From positions 1 to 40,949 of the forward strand of contig NZ_NEUF01000091.1 in assembly GCF_002910915.1 (NCBI RefSeq): 40,949 nucleotides of DNA, given 5' to 3'. Positions 31,337-39,499 of this stretch are shown here, one piece after another; the stretch's first letter is position 1, and each line of letters starts with the position of its first letter. A program made the position numbers and the translations under genes. Source of the stretch: Streptomyces sp. SM10 (lineage in GTDB: Bacteria; Actinomycetota; Actinomycetes; Streptomycetales; Streptomycetaceae). Below the pieces are notes generated by a model. The model was given only the letters and a program-made list of their open reading frames with translations. It ran no database searches and had not been told where the DNA came from.

Positions 31337-33153
31337 GGTCCGCGGACGGGCTGATGGAGTTCGGCTTCATGCGCACGGTGTTCGACAGCCTGGGCGCGGG
31401 GGTGTTCGTCGTCGACACCACCGGCCTGCTCACCGCGTGCAACCCCCGGGCGCAGGAGCTCCTCGCCCTCCCGCAGGAGCAGATGCTCGGTCACGACATG
31501 CACGACCTGCTGCACCGCCGGCGCGACGGCGGGAGGGTCCCCCGCGACGAGTGCGGTCTGCTCACCGTCCTGGACGGCGGCCGGCCGGCGGAGGGCAGCG
31601 AGGACCTCTTCCTGCGCGGCGACGGCAGCCTGCTGCCCGTCATCTGGGCGGCGACCCCCCTGAGGCACGAGGGGCGTGTGGAGGGTGCGGTGGTCGTCTT
31701 CCACGACTTCAGCCTGCACCGGGACGCCGCCGAGCAGACCGGGGCCCATCTCGCGGCCCTGGAGGGGCTCACCGCCCGGCTGACGATGGTGGCGGAGGTC
31801 TCGACCGTCCTCATCTCCGCACTGGAGACACCGGAGATGCTGAACAGGCTGGCCGGGCTGCTCGTGCCGGACCTGGGTGACTGGGCGGCGATCGATGTCC
31901 GTACGCCGAAACAGCCGGGCGGGATGGAACGGGTGGCCGTGCGCACCCCCGGCGACCACGGGGCGGTGGAGGGGCTCACCGGGCCGTTGCCCGCCCTGCC
32001 CGAGTCCACCCGCTCGGCGGTGGTCCAGGCGCTGCGGGGCGGCGAGCCCGTTGTCCTGGACGCGGAGCGTCTGGCGCAGGAGCCGGACAGCCCTCTGGCG
32101 AGCGCGCACCGGGAACTGTTCGAACGCCTGGGAGGCGCCTGCGCCGTCGTCGTGCCCCTGCACACCCGGCGGCAGGTGTTCGGCGCGCTGACCGTGGCGC
32201 GCGCCGCCTCGGGCTCCTCCTACAGCGACGCCGAGGTCTTCGTGCTGGCCGACATCGCCCGCCGCGCCGGCCTCGTCATGGAGGCCGCCGAACTCTTCGA
32301 GCAGCAGCGCCACGTCGCGGAGACGATGCAGCGCCAGCTCCTCACCCCCCTGCCGCAGGTCGACCACCTCACGCTGGCGGCCCGCTACCGGCCGGCCGAG
32401 AGCGCCGCCGAGATCGGCGGGGACTGGTACGACTCCTTCCTCCTCGGCGACGGTGTCCTGACGATGGTCATCGGGGACGTGGTCGGACACGACCTCAAGG
32501 CCGCCGCGCACATGGCCGAGGTCCGCAACATGCTGCGCGCGCTGGCCTGGGACCGCACGGAGCCGCCCAGCCTGATCATGCGCCGTCTGGACGAGGCGAT
32601 GACCCACACCAGCGACGCCCCCATGGCCACCTGTGTCTTCGCGCGCATCGAAGGCCCCGAGGGCGGGCCCTGGGAGCTGCACTGGGTCAACGCCGGGCAC
32701 CCGCCGCCGCTCCTGATCACCGCCGACGGGCACACCCGCTTCCTCGAGGACGGACACGGCCCCCTGCTCGGCCTCAGCTCGGCCCTGCACCTGGGGCTGG
32801 GATGGCCGGACGCCCGCGCGGCTCTCCCGCCCCGGTCGACCCTCCTGCTCTACACCGACGGGCTGGTCGAGAGCCGTACCCGGGACATCGAGGCGGGCCT
32901 CGCCACGCTGCGCCGGCACGCCGCGGACCTGGTCGACCGGGACATCGAGGACTTCCTCGACGAGCTCCTGGCCCGCATCGACCCCAGCGGCGACGACGTC
33001 GCCCTGCTGGTCCTGCGCACCCCTCCGGCAGGGTGCGGCGCCGGCGACGAGGCACCGCCCCAGCACGCGCACAGTCCGGCAGCCGCCAACCGCGGTGCGC
33101 CGGGTTCCCGTGTCGAGGACACCCCGGTCCGGGACACGTCCGAGCCCGCCTGA
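31333..33153 (+). CDS. PAS-GAF-SpoIIE serine phosphatase
   Basis: A 606-residue PP2C-type phosphatase with N-terminal sensors, likely to dephosphorylate an anti-anti-sigma factor. GTG 31333 overlaps the preceding small frame's stop; ATG 31354 is an alternative start. PAS about 10-135 (FDSLGAGVFVVDTTGLLTAC, then GAVVVFHDFS), GAF about 150-320, SpoIIE/PP2C about 335-560. Metal-site acids appear in IGGDWYDSF, GDVVGHDLKAAAHMAEVR (Asp instead of Gly after the His), YTDGLVESR and SGDDVALLVL. The last 45 residues are low complexity. Unlike the phosphatase at 24.6-27.0 kb it has no ATPase domain, so it is a phosphatase only. Partner genes are not visible. Confidence 0.92.
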   Translation: MRSADGLMEFGFMRTVFDSLGAGVFVVDTTGLLTACNPRAQELLALPQEQMLGHDMHDLLHRRRDGGRVPRDECGLLTVLDGGRPAEGSEDLFLRGDGSLLPVIWAATPLRHEGRVEGAVVVFHDFSLHRDAAEQTGAHLAALEGLTARLTMVAEVSTVLISALETPEMLNRLAGLLVPDLGDWAAIDVRTPKQPGGMERVAVRTPGDHGAVEGLTGPLPALPESTRSAVVQALRGGEPVVLDAERLAQEPDSPLASAHRELFERLGGACAVVVPLHTRRQVFGALTVARAASGSSYSDAEVFVLADIARRAGLVMEAAELFEQQRHVAETMQRQLLTPLPQVDHLTLAARYRPAESAAEIGGDWYDSFLLGDGVLTMVIGDVVGHDLKAAAHMAEVRNMLRALAWDRTEPPSLIMRRLDEAMTHTSDAPMATCVFARIEGPEGGPWELHWVNAGHPPPLLITADGHTRFLEDGHGPLLGLSSALHLGLGWPDARAALPPRSTLLLYTDGLVESRTRDIEAGLATLRRHAADLVDRDIEDFLDELLARIDPSGDDVALLVLRTPPAGCGAGDEAPPQHAHSPAAANRGAPGSRVEDTPVRDTSEPA

Positions 33154-33301
33154 CGCGCACAACGGGGCTTCCGAAAAGGGGGGCGGGAACACCACTGATT
33201 CGGGGCCGGGACGCACCGACCTCGACCCGCCGCCCTGGCAGGGTCGTCGGTGAACGACCGCCCGGCCCGCGGGATCCGGGCCACACGCCAGGGGGAAGAC
33301 C

Positions 33302-33412
33302 ATGAACCGCAAGCAGCTCCCCGCCCCACTCCTGCTCGCCGCCACGCTCACCGGGGCGCTCGCTCCCGTGGCGGCGGCCCGCCCGTCGGACCTACCGGGA
33401 GGGACCAGCTAA
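33302..33412 (+). CDS. 36-residue signal-peptide ORF, probably a truncated secreted protein
   Basis: ATG 33302 follows a good ribosome binding site (GGGGGAAG). The peptide starts MNRKQLPAPLLLAATLTGAL, reaches a plausible signal-peptidase site at AAA-RPSD, and stops 10 residues later at TAA. This is the front of a secreted protein gene whose remainder is gone, or a very small secreted peptide. The next 280 bases (33413-33694) contain no supported gene. Confidence 0.4.
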   Translation: MNRKQLPAPLLLAATLTGALAPVAAARPSDLPGGTS

Positions 33413-33694
33413 CGCCCCTCGCGCCCCTTTGGTCGAGCAGCAGTCGCCGTAACCGTACGCCGGCCCCCGCCTCCGACGCCCCCCTCCTCCCCGTCACCGG
33501 CGCGGCGAGATGGGTGTTCGGCAGCCTGAACGACCACGGGCCGCCTGCCGGGGCGTGATGAACCGGCGCGTACGTCCGCAGGGCCCACCAGACGCGGTGG
33601 GCATGCTCACCGAACCGCCGCGCCACCGGTCAAGCTGTCGAGCTTGTCACGCACGAGTCTCCTGTGCCGTGGGGGAGATGTTCGAAGTCTCAAC

Positions 33695-33860
33695 CCGTCG
33701 GCCCAAGAGCCAGAGCACCGTCAACGGCGCGCTCTCGGCAGTACGGGCTTCGGTCGAACGAGGTGTGGCCCGCCTGAAGTCCTGACGGATCCTTCACCAC
33801 GCGCACCGTAGCCCCCCTCGCATGTCGCCGATCGCCGCTGCCGCCCTCACCCCGGACCGG
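33695..33860 (+). pseudogene. transposase C-terminal remnant (IS5-like DDE family)
   Basis: Translation reads QSTVNGALSAVRASVERGVA then RLKS, a TGA stop at 33782-33784, and on in the same frame RILHHAHRSPPRMSPIAAAA then LTPDRRR. This resembles the C-terminal end of actinobacterial DDE transposases, where the stop position is normally Trp (RLKxWRIL). Only about 55 residues remain. No full transposase, terminal inverted repeat or target duplication was found. It marks an old insertion between the phosphatase and isomerase-like genes. Confidence 0.6.
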
Positions 33861-33986
33861 CGACGCCACAGTGGCTCAGCGCCTTCTTGGGCTGCACAGC
33901 GTGCCGTTGCCCGGCTCGGATGTCTCTCGGTGCGGTGCGGGAGTCCCAGGACATGAGCGACTCCGGACCTCTGCCGAAACGATCAG

Positions 33987-35453
33987 TTACAGGTCGTCGG
34001 GGCGGTCGACCTGCCGGAAGGGAAGGCCGAGCAGGTCGGCTGCGGCCTTGAAGTCCTTGGCGCGATGGCCGGTGCAGACGGTCCAGTGATGGCCGATACC
34101 GGTCGAGGACCAGGCATCTGTCCACTCCCCCGGGTCGAAGCCGAAGTCGACCCGGGAGGTGGTGTTCCCGATCTCCAGCAGGGGTCCGGGGACGACCTCG
34201 CCCTCGGAGACGATGAAGCTGAACGTGCCGTCCGCCTCCTGGCCGATCCCGAACGTGGTGACCGGCCCGTGCTTCACGTCGAACTCCACGCTCACGCCGT
34301 ATCCGCGCTTGCCGTGGTACACGCCCAGGCCGCGGAGGAGCGGGTCCTTCGACGAGATGGCCAGGTGCGCGGGTCCGTCGTGCCCCATCTCCACGACGCC
34401 GTCACGGAAGTTGAGCGCCTGGAGCTCCGTGAACGACCCGCCCGCACCGAGCGTGTCCGCGACCAGCATGGCGAGGCTGGTGCGCAGCTCGTACTCCCCG
34501 GCGACCGGGATCCCGCGCGCCGTGAGCAGGGAAGCACCCAGGATCATGCCCGCGCCGAGGCGCTCGTGGATCTCGCCGTCGAGGCCGCGGTGGTAGTAGG
34601 CCAGGCTGTCGAGCGCGAAGTCCTCCACGACACGGTCCAGCCCCACCGAGACGCGGGCCGCCCAGTCGAGGTCCTCCTCCTTCACGGAGGCGTCGAGGGT
34701 GAACACCTCGCGGGCCAGGGCGACCCGCTCAGCGGCCTCCTCGTCCGTCACCGCGGCGACCCGCACCCGCAGGTCGTCGAACTCCAGCACCTCCACATGC
34801 CCGCCGAACTGGCCGGACACCAGGGTCATGTCCGTGGAGACGTCCAGCATGCCCGGGTAGAGGTGGCCCATCAGCCCGTGCCGCCCGTGACGCATCGCGC
34901 CGCGCACGCCCGCCGCCCCGATCCACCTGCCGATCCGCATCCAGGCGTTCTCGTCGTGCAGATGGCCCGAGACCGAGCGGAAGGAGATCCCGCTGCGCCG
35001 GAAGACGTTGGCGATCTCGGGCAGTGGGCACTGCCCGCAGTAGGCCAGCCACTCGCCGGTGCCGGTGTTCGGGTGGTCCATCGCCTCGGTCGGCTGGAGG
35101 TCGATGACCAGCACGGGCGTGTGGGTGCGCTGCGCGATCGGCAGCACCATCGACGCCGTCAGATACGTCGTCAGAAACGTGACGACGATGTCGCAGTCGG
35201 CCTCGCGCAGCGTCTCGGCGGCCTTGGAGGCTTCCCGCGGGTCGGAGATGAAGCCCGCGTCGACCACCTCGCAGCCCATGGCCTCGAACCGCCGGGTGAC
35301 GAAGAGCGCCGACTCCCGCATCTGGTCGAGGAGACCGGGGAACTGCGGCCAGTACGCACCGAGCCCGCCGGACACCAGTCCCACTCGCGTAGGCCGCCGC
35401 CAGGTGCGGGCGAGAGCCCCGTCGAGTACCGCGGAGGAGATGTCATCGGTCAT
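33987..35453 (-). CDS. L-arabinose/L-fucose isomerase-family protein
   Basis: A 488-residue cytoplasmic sugar isomerase-like protein. The start is ATG 35453. The N-terminal part has a Rossmann-like sugar isomerase fold (RVGLVSGGLGAYWPQFPGLL; DIVVTFLTTYLTASMVLPIA). Later segments contain candidate metal-binding acids and histidines: YYHRGLDGEIHERLG, PVAGEYELRTSLAMLVADTL, VEMGHDGPAHLAI, and near the C-terminus STGIGHHWTVCTGH. Overall it resembles L-arabinose isomerase-like proteins of actinomycetes, but the exact ketose/aldose pair cannot be told. It is divergent from a DeoR regulator with a LacI-type palindrome between them, so it is probably sugar-induced. No kinase or epimerase follows, so it is not a complete arabinose operon. 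Confidence 0.78.
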   Translation of the reverse strand: MTDDISSAVLDGALARTWRRPTRVGLVSGGLGAYWPQFPGLLDQMRESALFVTRRFEAMGCEVVDAGFISDPREASKAAETLREADCDIVVTFLTTYLTASMVLPIAQRTHTPVLVIDLQPTEAMDHPNTGTGEWLAYCGQCPLPEIANVFRRSGISFRSVSGHLHDENAWMRIGRWIGAAGVRGAMRHGRHGLMGHLYPGMLDVSTDMTLVSGQFGGHVEVLEFDDLRVRVAAVTDEEAAERVALAREVFTLDASVKEEDLDWAARVSVGLDRVVEDFALDSLAYYHRGLDGEIHERLGAGMILGASLLTARGIPVAGEYELRTSLAMLVADTLGAGGSFTELQALNFRDGVVEMGHDGPAHLAISSKDPLLRGLGVYHGKRGYGVSVEFDVKHGPVTTFGIGQEADGTFSFIVSEGEVVPGPLLEIGNTTSRVDFGFDPGEWTDAWSSTGIGHHWTVCTGHRAKDFKAAADLLGLPFRQVDRPDDL

Positions 35454-35520
35454 CGAGCGCTCCTTCTCCGATGTTCCATTGGGGCGAGACTAAACAGCGA
35501 TGACACATCCCGACAAGAGG

Positions 35521-35534
35521 TTGAAACGTATCAA
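35521..35534. promoter_or_regulatory. LacI-type palindrome TTGAAACGTATCAA
   Basis: A 14-base near-palindrome (one mismatched pair) centred on CG lies in the 202-base gap between the divergent isomerase-like and DeoR genes, 67 bases from the isomerase start. It is one base from TTGAAACGTTTCAA, a common LacI-family operator form. The surrounding DNA is AT-rich for this genome and fits a promoter zone. Confidence 0.55.
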
Positions 35535-35655
35535 TCTATGGGCCGAAGCGGATCCCGTGCCCCCGGATTCCACGGGCGGGAGGCGATGGCGGCCGCCACC
35601 GGAGAGGCGTGAAAGTGCTGCTGGCGCTTCATGTTCACCGTGGTAGAAACAGACC

Positions 35656-36417
35656 ATGTCAGAGGAGACGATCGCCGAGGGGGACCACCGGAGGGCGTCG
35701 ATCATCACGGCGCTCCGGGAGGGGGTACGCCGCGTCGACGCCCTGGCCCGTGCCTGTGGAGTCAGCACCATGACCATCCGGCGCGACCTGCAGGTGCTTG
35801 AGCGGCGTAACGAGATCCGCCGCGTGCGCGGTGGGGCCGTGCCCGTCGACGCGTGGACGTTCGACCATCGCCTGGGGCGCTCCACGGCGGCCAAGGAGCT
35901 GATCGCCGCGAAACTCCTCGCCCTCGTGCCCGACAAGGGCGGCATCGGCTTCGACGGTTCGACGACCGTCCACGGCCTGGCGCGACGCCTGAAGGAACAG
36001 CCGGTGCACGACCTGACGGCGGTGACCACCGGCTTCGAGACGTTCCATGAGCTGTCCAGGACCCCTGGGTGCAGGGCCTACGCCACCGGCGGCACGGCGG
36101 ATCCGCACACGGGGAGCCTGGTGGGCCCGCTGGCACAGGTGACGCTCCAGCAATTCGCCCTGCACACCTGTTTCCTGTCCGCGACCTTCCTGGACGACTC
36201 CATCGGATCGACCGAGTTCACCGCGGACGAAGCTGCGGTGAAACGGGCGTTGACGGCCGTCTCCCAGCGGATCGTCCTGGCCGTCGACTCCTCGAAGCTG
36301 GGCCGTCGGGCCGTGGCCAAGTGCCTGCCGCTGGACGAGGCCGACATGCTCGTCACCGACCTGGCGCCGGGCGACGAGCGGCTCGATCCCTACCGGGACC
36401 TGGTCGAGCTCATGTGA
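35656..36417 (+). CDS. DeoR/GlpR-family transcriptional regulator
   Basis: A 253-residue DNA-binding regulator that responds to a phosphorylated sugar. ATG 35656. An N-terminal winged helix-turn-helix covers about residues 10-62 (VRRVDALARACGVSTMTIRR then DLQVLE, with RRVRGGAV as the wing). The C-terminal DeoR sensor domain has GIGFDGSTTVHGLARRL, AVTTGFETFHELS, YATGGTADP and VLAVDSSKLGRRAVAKC. Length is standard. It is divergent from the isomerase-like gene, its likely target. A strong terminator follows. Confidence 0.92.
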   Translation: MSEETIAEGDHRRASIITALREGVRRVDALARACGVSTMTIRRDLQVLERRNEIRRVRGGAVPVDAWTFDHRLGRSTAAKELIAAKLLALVPDKGGIGFDGSTTVHGLARRLKEQPVHDLTAVTTGFETFHELSRTPGCRAYATGGTADPHTGSLVGPLAQVTLQQFALHTCFLSATFLDDSIGSTEFTADEAAVKRALTAVSQRIVLAVDSSKLGRRAVAKCLPLDEADMLVTDLAPGDERLDPYRDLVELM

Positions 36418-36460
36418 CTCCTGTGTCCGGGGGAACGCCCTGCTCCCGGCCGCCGCTCTT

Positions 36461-36493
36461 CCGGCCGGCCCGCTCCGTCGGCGGGCCGGCCGG
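36461..36493. terminator. bidirectional stem-loop terminator
   Basis: A perfect 13-base stem (CCGGCCGGCCCGC with its complement) and 7-base loop lies between the convergent DeoR gene and the GH87-like pseudogene. Confidence 0.75.
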
Positions 36494-36545
36494 GAGGCCA
36501 GGTCGTGTCCGGAGCGGAAGCGACCGGCCCGGACGGGGATCCGTA

Positions 36546-37710
36546 CTACTTGCGCGCTGCCGCTCCCCCGGCGCTGCCGTTGACGACGAACTGTGATCCG
36601 GGTTCGATCACCACGTCACCGTCGGCCGAACCGGTGACGGTGACATCGGTCAGGGTCGCGCTGCCCCGCGCTCCGCCATGGGCGAGGATCCCGGACCCGT
36701 TGACGGAGTTGTCGATGCGGACGTGCGAGATCTGCGCTCCGGGCACGGAGCCTCCGCCCGATTTGAACTGGATCCCGTCGTAGGTGGAGTCGTGGATGTC
36801 GGTGTCCCTGATGGTCACACCGGGTATGTCCTGGCCCGCCGCGAACAGCGTGATCGCGCCGAATTCCTGGGCCTCGCCCCAGAACGCCCCTCCCGTGCGG
36901 TGGAGCGCGTTGTTGGCGATCAGCGTCTGCCCGGAGAAGGGCAGCGGGTCGTGGTCCGTCGCCAGCATGATGCCGGGATAGTTCATCGTGTCGGAGATGA
37001 TGTTGTTCTCGATCGTGTTCCCGTAACCACCGTAGACCGCGATGCCGTTGGCCCTCCACGGCAGCTGGATCGTGTTGTTACGGAAGTGGTTGTCGTGGCC
37101 GATGTCCACCGTGGGGTTCTTCACGTACTTGCTCGACCACACGGCCAGCGCGTCGTCACCGGTGTTCCTGAAGGAGGAGTTGAACACCGTGGAATTGCGC
37201 GTTCCGTTCGCGAAGTTGATGCCGTCCGCGTACGTGTTGCGAATCCGCATGCCCGTGAACTCGACACCGTCTCCGGGTCCCCAGAGGTCCGGGATGTTGC
37301 CGTAGTCGCGACCGACCCAGACACCCACGTTCGCGTGCTCCAGCCACACGTTGGTGATCGCGGTGTCCTCACCGAAGCGCCCGTTCAGGCCCACTCCGCC
37401 CTCGGCGTTGCCGTCCCCGCCGCGGATGGTGCCGGAGCCGAAGATCGCCAGGTCCGAGATCCTGGTGTTGTCGTCGATGTCGAAGCCGAAGTTGCCCTCG
37501 TGCGGGTGGTTGATGCCGCCTGCGTTCTGGGGCTGGGTCAGGGTGTACAGCTGGGAGTGCCACATGCCCGCGCCACGGATGGTGACGTCCCTGATGCCGA
37601 CCTGGTTGAACTGGCCCCGGTCCAGCGGGTCGTCGGTCAGGATCTGAGGGCTGCCGGTACACCGACGGGGGGACGATCAGGGACGCCGAACAGGTGAGAG
37701 AGCAGGCCAC
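36546..37710 (-). pseudogene. GH87-like alpha-1,3-glucanase (mycodextranase), 5'-truncated
   Basis: The 3' portion is an uninterrupted 340-residue right-handed beta-helix from ATG 37565. It contains NTYADGINFANGTRNSTVFN and FRNTGDDALAVWS, whose DG and DD aspartates match the catalytic acids described for family 87 alpha-1,3-glucanases. The true sequence continues upstream in frame as SPQILTDDPLDRGQFNQVGI then RDVTIRGAG. Near 37655 it shifts to another frame, reading SLIVPPSVYR. Before that, the signal peptide and any binding modules of a complete enzyme are absent, and an AT-rich stretch begins. So the gene lost its 5' end and carries a frameshift. The intact part could be translated from 37565 but would lack export. 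The family call rests on remembered motifs. Confidence 0.68.
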
Positions 37711-37934
37711 CTGCCGTGAACTCGCGCGTATTGCCTAAATTTTGAGTGATCCGGTCAATTTTTTGCTGTGTCGAGGTGACAGGTTTCTAGCAGGTCACAC
37801 ATTTGTCAACGGTTCCCACTCGGGCACCACATCCGCACCCCGGCGCCCGTGCGGCCCGGAACGGCCCCACGGGCGGCGGGGTGACCAGGAGACGCGCCGC
37901 GCACGGGCGTCGCGACGGACGGGGGCTCAGCTCC

Positions 37935-38549
37935 TCACGGACGGACGGGGAATGCGCCCGCGGCAGCCGCCAGCACCGCCGCCGCGGCGGCCCGTTCAGG
38001 GAGGTCCGGGTCGGGATCGTCACGCAGGAGCACGAGTTGGTGGTAGAGCGGCCCCGTGGCGGCGATCAGCAGGCTCCGTGCGTCCGCCTGCCGTGCGGGC
38101 AGTTCGCCGCGGTCGACGGCGCGCTCGACGAGGATCTCGCACTGGACGTAACGGTCCGCCCACAGCCGGGTCTGGGCCCGCGCGGCCCGTTCGGAGTGGA
38201 ACGAGGCGGCCATCAGGGCGACGGCGAACGACGGCCGGACGACCAGGGACTCCTGGATCTCCTGGTTGAGGGCCGTCAGATCGCCGCGCAGGGATCCGGT
38301 GTCCGGTGGCCGCCACCCGATCTCACCGGCGGCGTCGATGACGTCGACGAGCAGCCCACCCACGTCGTGCCAGCGGCGGTAGACCGTGGTGCGGTGCACC
38401 CCGGCGCGGGTCGCGACGCCCTCCACGGTCAGCCCCTCGTGACCGCTCTCGGCGAGTTCGGCGCGCACCGCGTCGAGAACCTGGGCGCGAATGCGGGCGG
38501 TACGACCGCCCGGACGGCGGTCCGGCGGCGTGTCCGTCGGGTCTGTCAT
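37935..38549 (-). CDS. TetR/AcrR-family regulator
   Basis: A 204-residue repressor. ATG 38549. The N-terminal helix-turn-helix (about residues 22-68) reads QVLDAVRAELAESGHEGLTV then EGVATRAGVHRTTVYRRW. The C-terminal ligand domain is all-helical and Ala-rich, with the TetR_C-like stretch ALNQEIQESLVVRPSFAVAL. It is divergent from the acetyltransferase gene with 107 bases between starts. Two GTTG/CAAC palindromes lie in that gap, so it probably controls both genes. Confidence 0.9.
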   Translation of the reverse strand: MTDPTDTPPDRRPGGRTARIRAQVLDAVRAELAESGHEGLTVEGVATRAGVHRTTVYRRWHDVGGLLVDVIDAAGEIGWRPPDTGSLRGDLTALNQEIQESLVVRPSFAVALMAASFHSERAARAQTRLWADRYVQCEILVERAVDRGELPARQADARSLLIAATGPLYHQLVLLRDDPDPDLPERAAAAAVLAAAAGAFPVRP

Positions 38550-38566
38550 CAGGATTCCCGTATTCG

Positions 38567-38612
38567 GTTGATCAACGTACCGGGCCGTGCAAGCATCTTA
38601 ACGCAACAGTTG
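38567..38612. promoter_or_regulatory. paired GTTG/CAAC palindromes between tetR-type and acetyltransferase genes
   Basis: GTTGATCAAC (38567-38576) is a perfect 10-base palindrome. CAAC-A-GTTG (38604-38612) is a perfect 9-base repeat using the same half-sites in opposite order. Both lie in the 107-base divergent promoter region and are candidate operators for the TetR protein. Confidence 0.45.
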
Positions 38613-38656
38613 TCGCAGTAGTAGACCGCACCCTTCCGAGAGGAACCGCCCCACCG

Positions 38657-39310
38657 ATGCCCCCAGTTCCCGCCGACCCCACCGTGCTCCATCCGATGCC
38701 CGAACACCCGCGCGTCGTCCTGCTGAGGCCGCTGGTGAAGTCGCCGCTGATCGAGGTCGGCGACTTCTCCTACTACGACGATCCGGACGACCCGACCTCG
38801 TTCGAGACGAGCAACGTTCTCTACCACTACGGGCCCGAGCGACTCGTCATCGGCAAGTACTGCGCCCTGGGCACGGGCACGCGGTTCCTCATGAACGGCG
38901 CCAACCACCGCATGGACGGCCCGTCGACGTTCCCCTTCCCCACCATGGGCGGCTCCTGGGCCGAGCACTTCGACCTGATCACCGGCCTGCCGAGCCGGGG
39001 TGACACCGTCGTCGGCAACGACGTCTGGTTCGGGCACGGGGCCACGGTCATGCCCGGCGTGCGGATCGGCCATGGTGCGATCATCGCCGCCGGGGCCGTG
39101 GTCACCGGCGACGTCCCCGACTACGGCATCGCCGGCGGAAACCCGGCCCGCCTCATCCGCACCCGCCACGACGCCGCGGACGTCGCCCGGTTGCTCGCCG
39201 TGGCCTGGTGGGACTGGCCCGTGCGGCACGTCACCGAGCACGTGCGGACGATCATGTCGGGGACCGTCACCGACCTGGAGGAAGCCGCCGCGCAGGCCCG
39301 TCGCCCCTGA
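38657..39310 (+). CDS. CatB/Vat-type xenobiotic acetyltransferase
   Basis: A 217-residue trimeric left-handed beta-helix enzyme that moves acetyl from acetyl-CoA to a hydroxyl, as in streptogramin A (Vat) and chloramphenicol (CatB) acetyltransferases. Seen: the N-terminal LIEVGDFSYYDDPDDPTSFE segment, IGKYCALGTGTRFLMNGANH with the expected catalytic His, SRGDTVVGNDVWFGHGATVM, hexapeptide repeats (IGHGAIIAAGAVVTGDVP) and IAGGNPARLIR. Length matches the family. The divergent TetR gene suggests induction by the compound it acts on. Antibiotic specificity cannot be read; many chromosomal relatives act on other substrates. Confidence 0.9.
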   Translation: MPPVPADPTVLHPMPEHPRVVLLRPLVKSPLIEVGDFSYYDDPDDPTSFETSNVLYHYGPERLVIGKYCALGTGTRFLMNGANHRMDGPSTFPFPTMGGSWAEHFDLITGLPSRGDTVVGNDVWFGHGATVMPGVRIGHGAIIAAGAVVTGDVPDYGIAGGNPARLIRTRHDAADVARLLAVAWWDWPVRHVTEHVRTIMSGTVTDLEEAAAQARRP

Positions 39311-39438
39311 CACCCAGCCCTCGCGACACCACACACTCCGGCCCCGTGCCGCCCCCGGAGAGCCCGACCGCCGGCGAGGGGTCCGAACACTCGTCGGGCA
39401 GAGTGCCGCGCCACCCGAAGCGGGATTCATGAGTTAAG

Positions 39439-39452
39439 TTAGGCATACCTAA
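39439..39452 (+). promoter_or_regulatory. DmdR/IdeR-type iron box
   Basis: TTAGG-CATA-CCTAA lies within a longer match to the DtxR-family iron box (AAGTTAGGCATACCTAAGT), 47 bases before the DUF2470 start. In Streptomyces such boxes bind DmdR1 when iron is plentiful, so the gene should be expressed under iron limitation. Confidence 0.85.
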
Positions 39453-39499
39453 GTAAATCTCATGAGGTCTCCCCGCCCGCTCCTCTCTGGAGAACTTGG

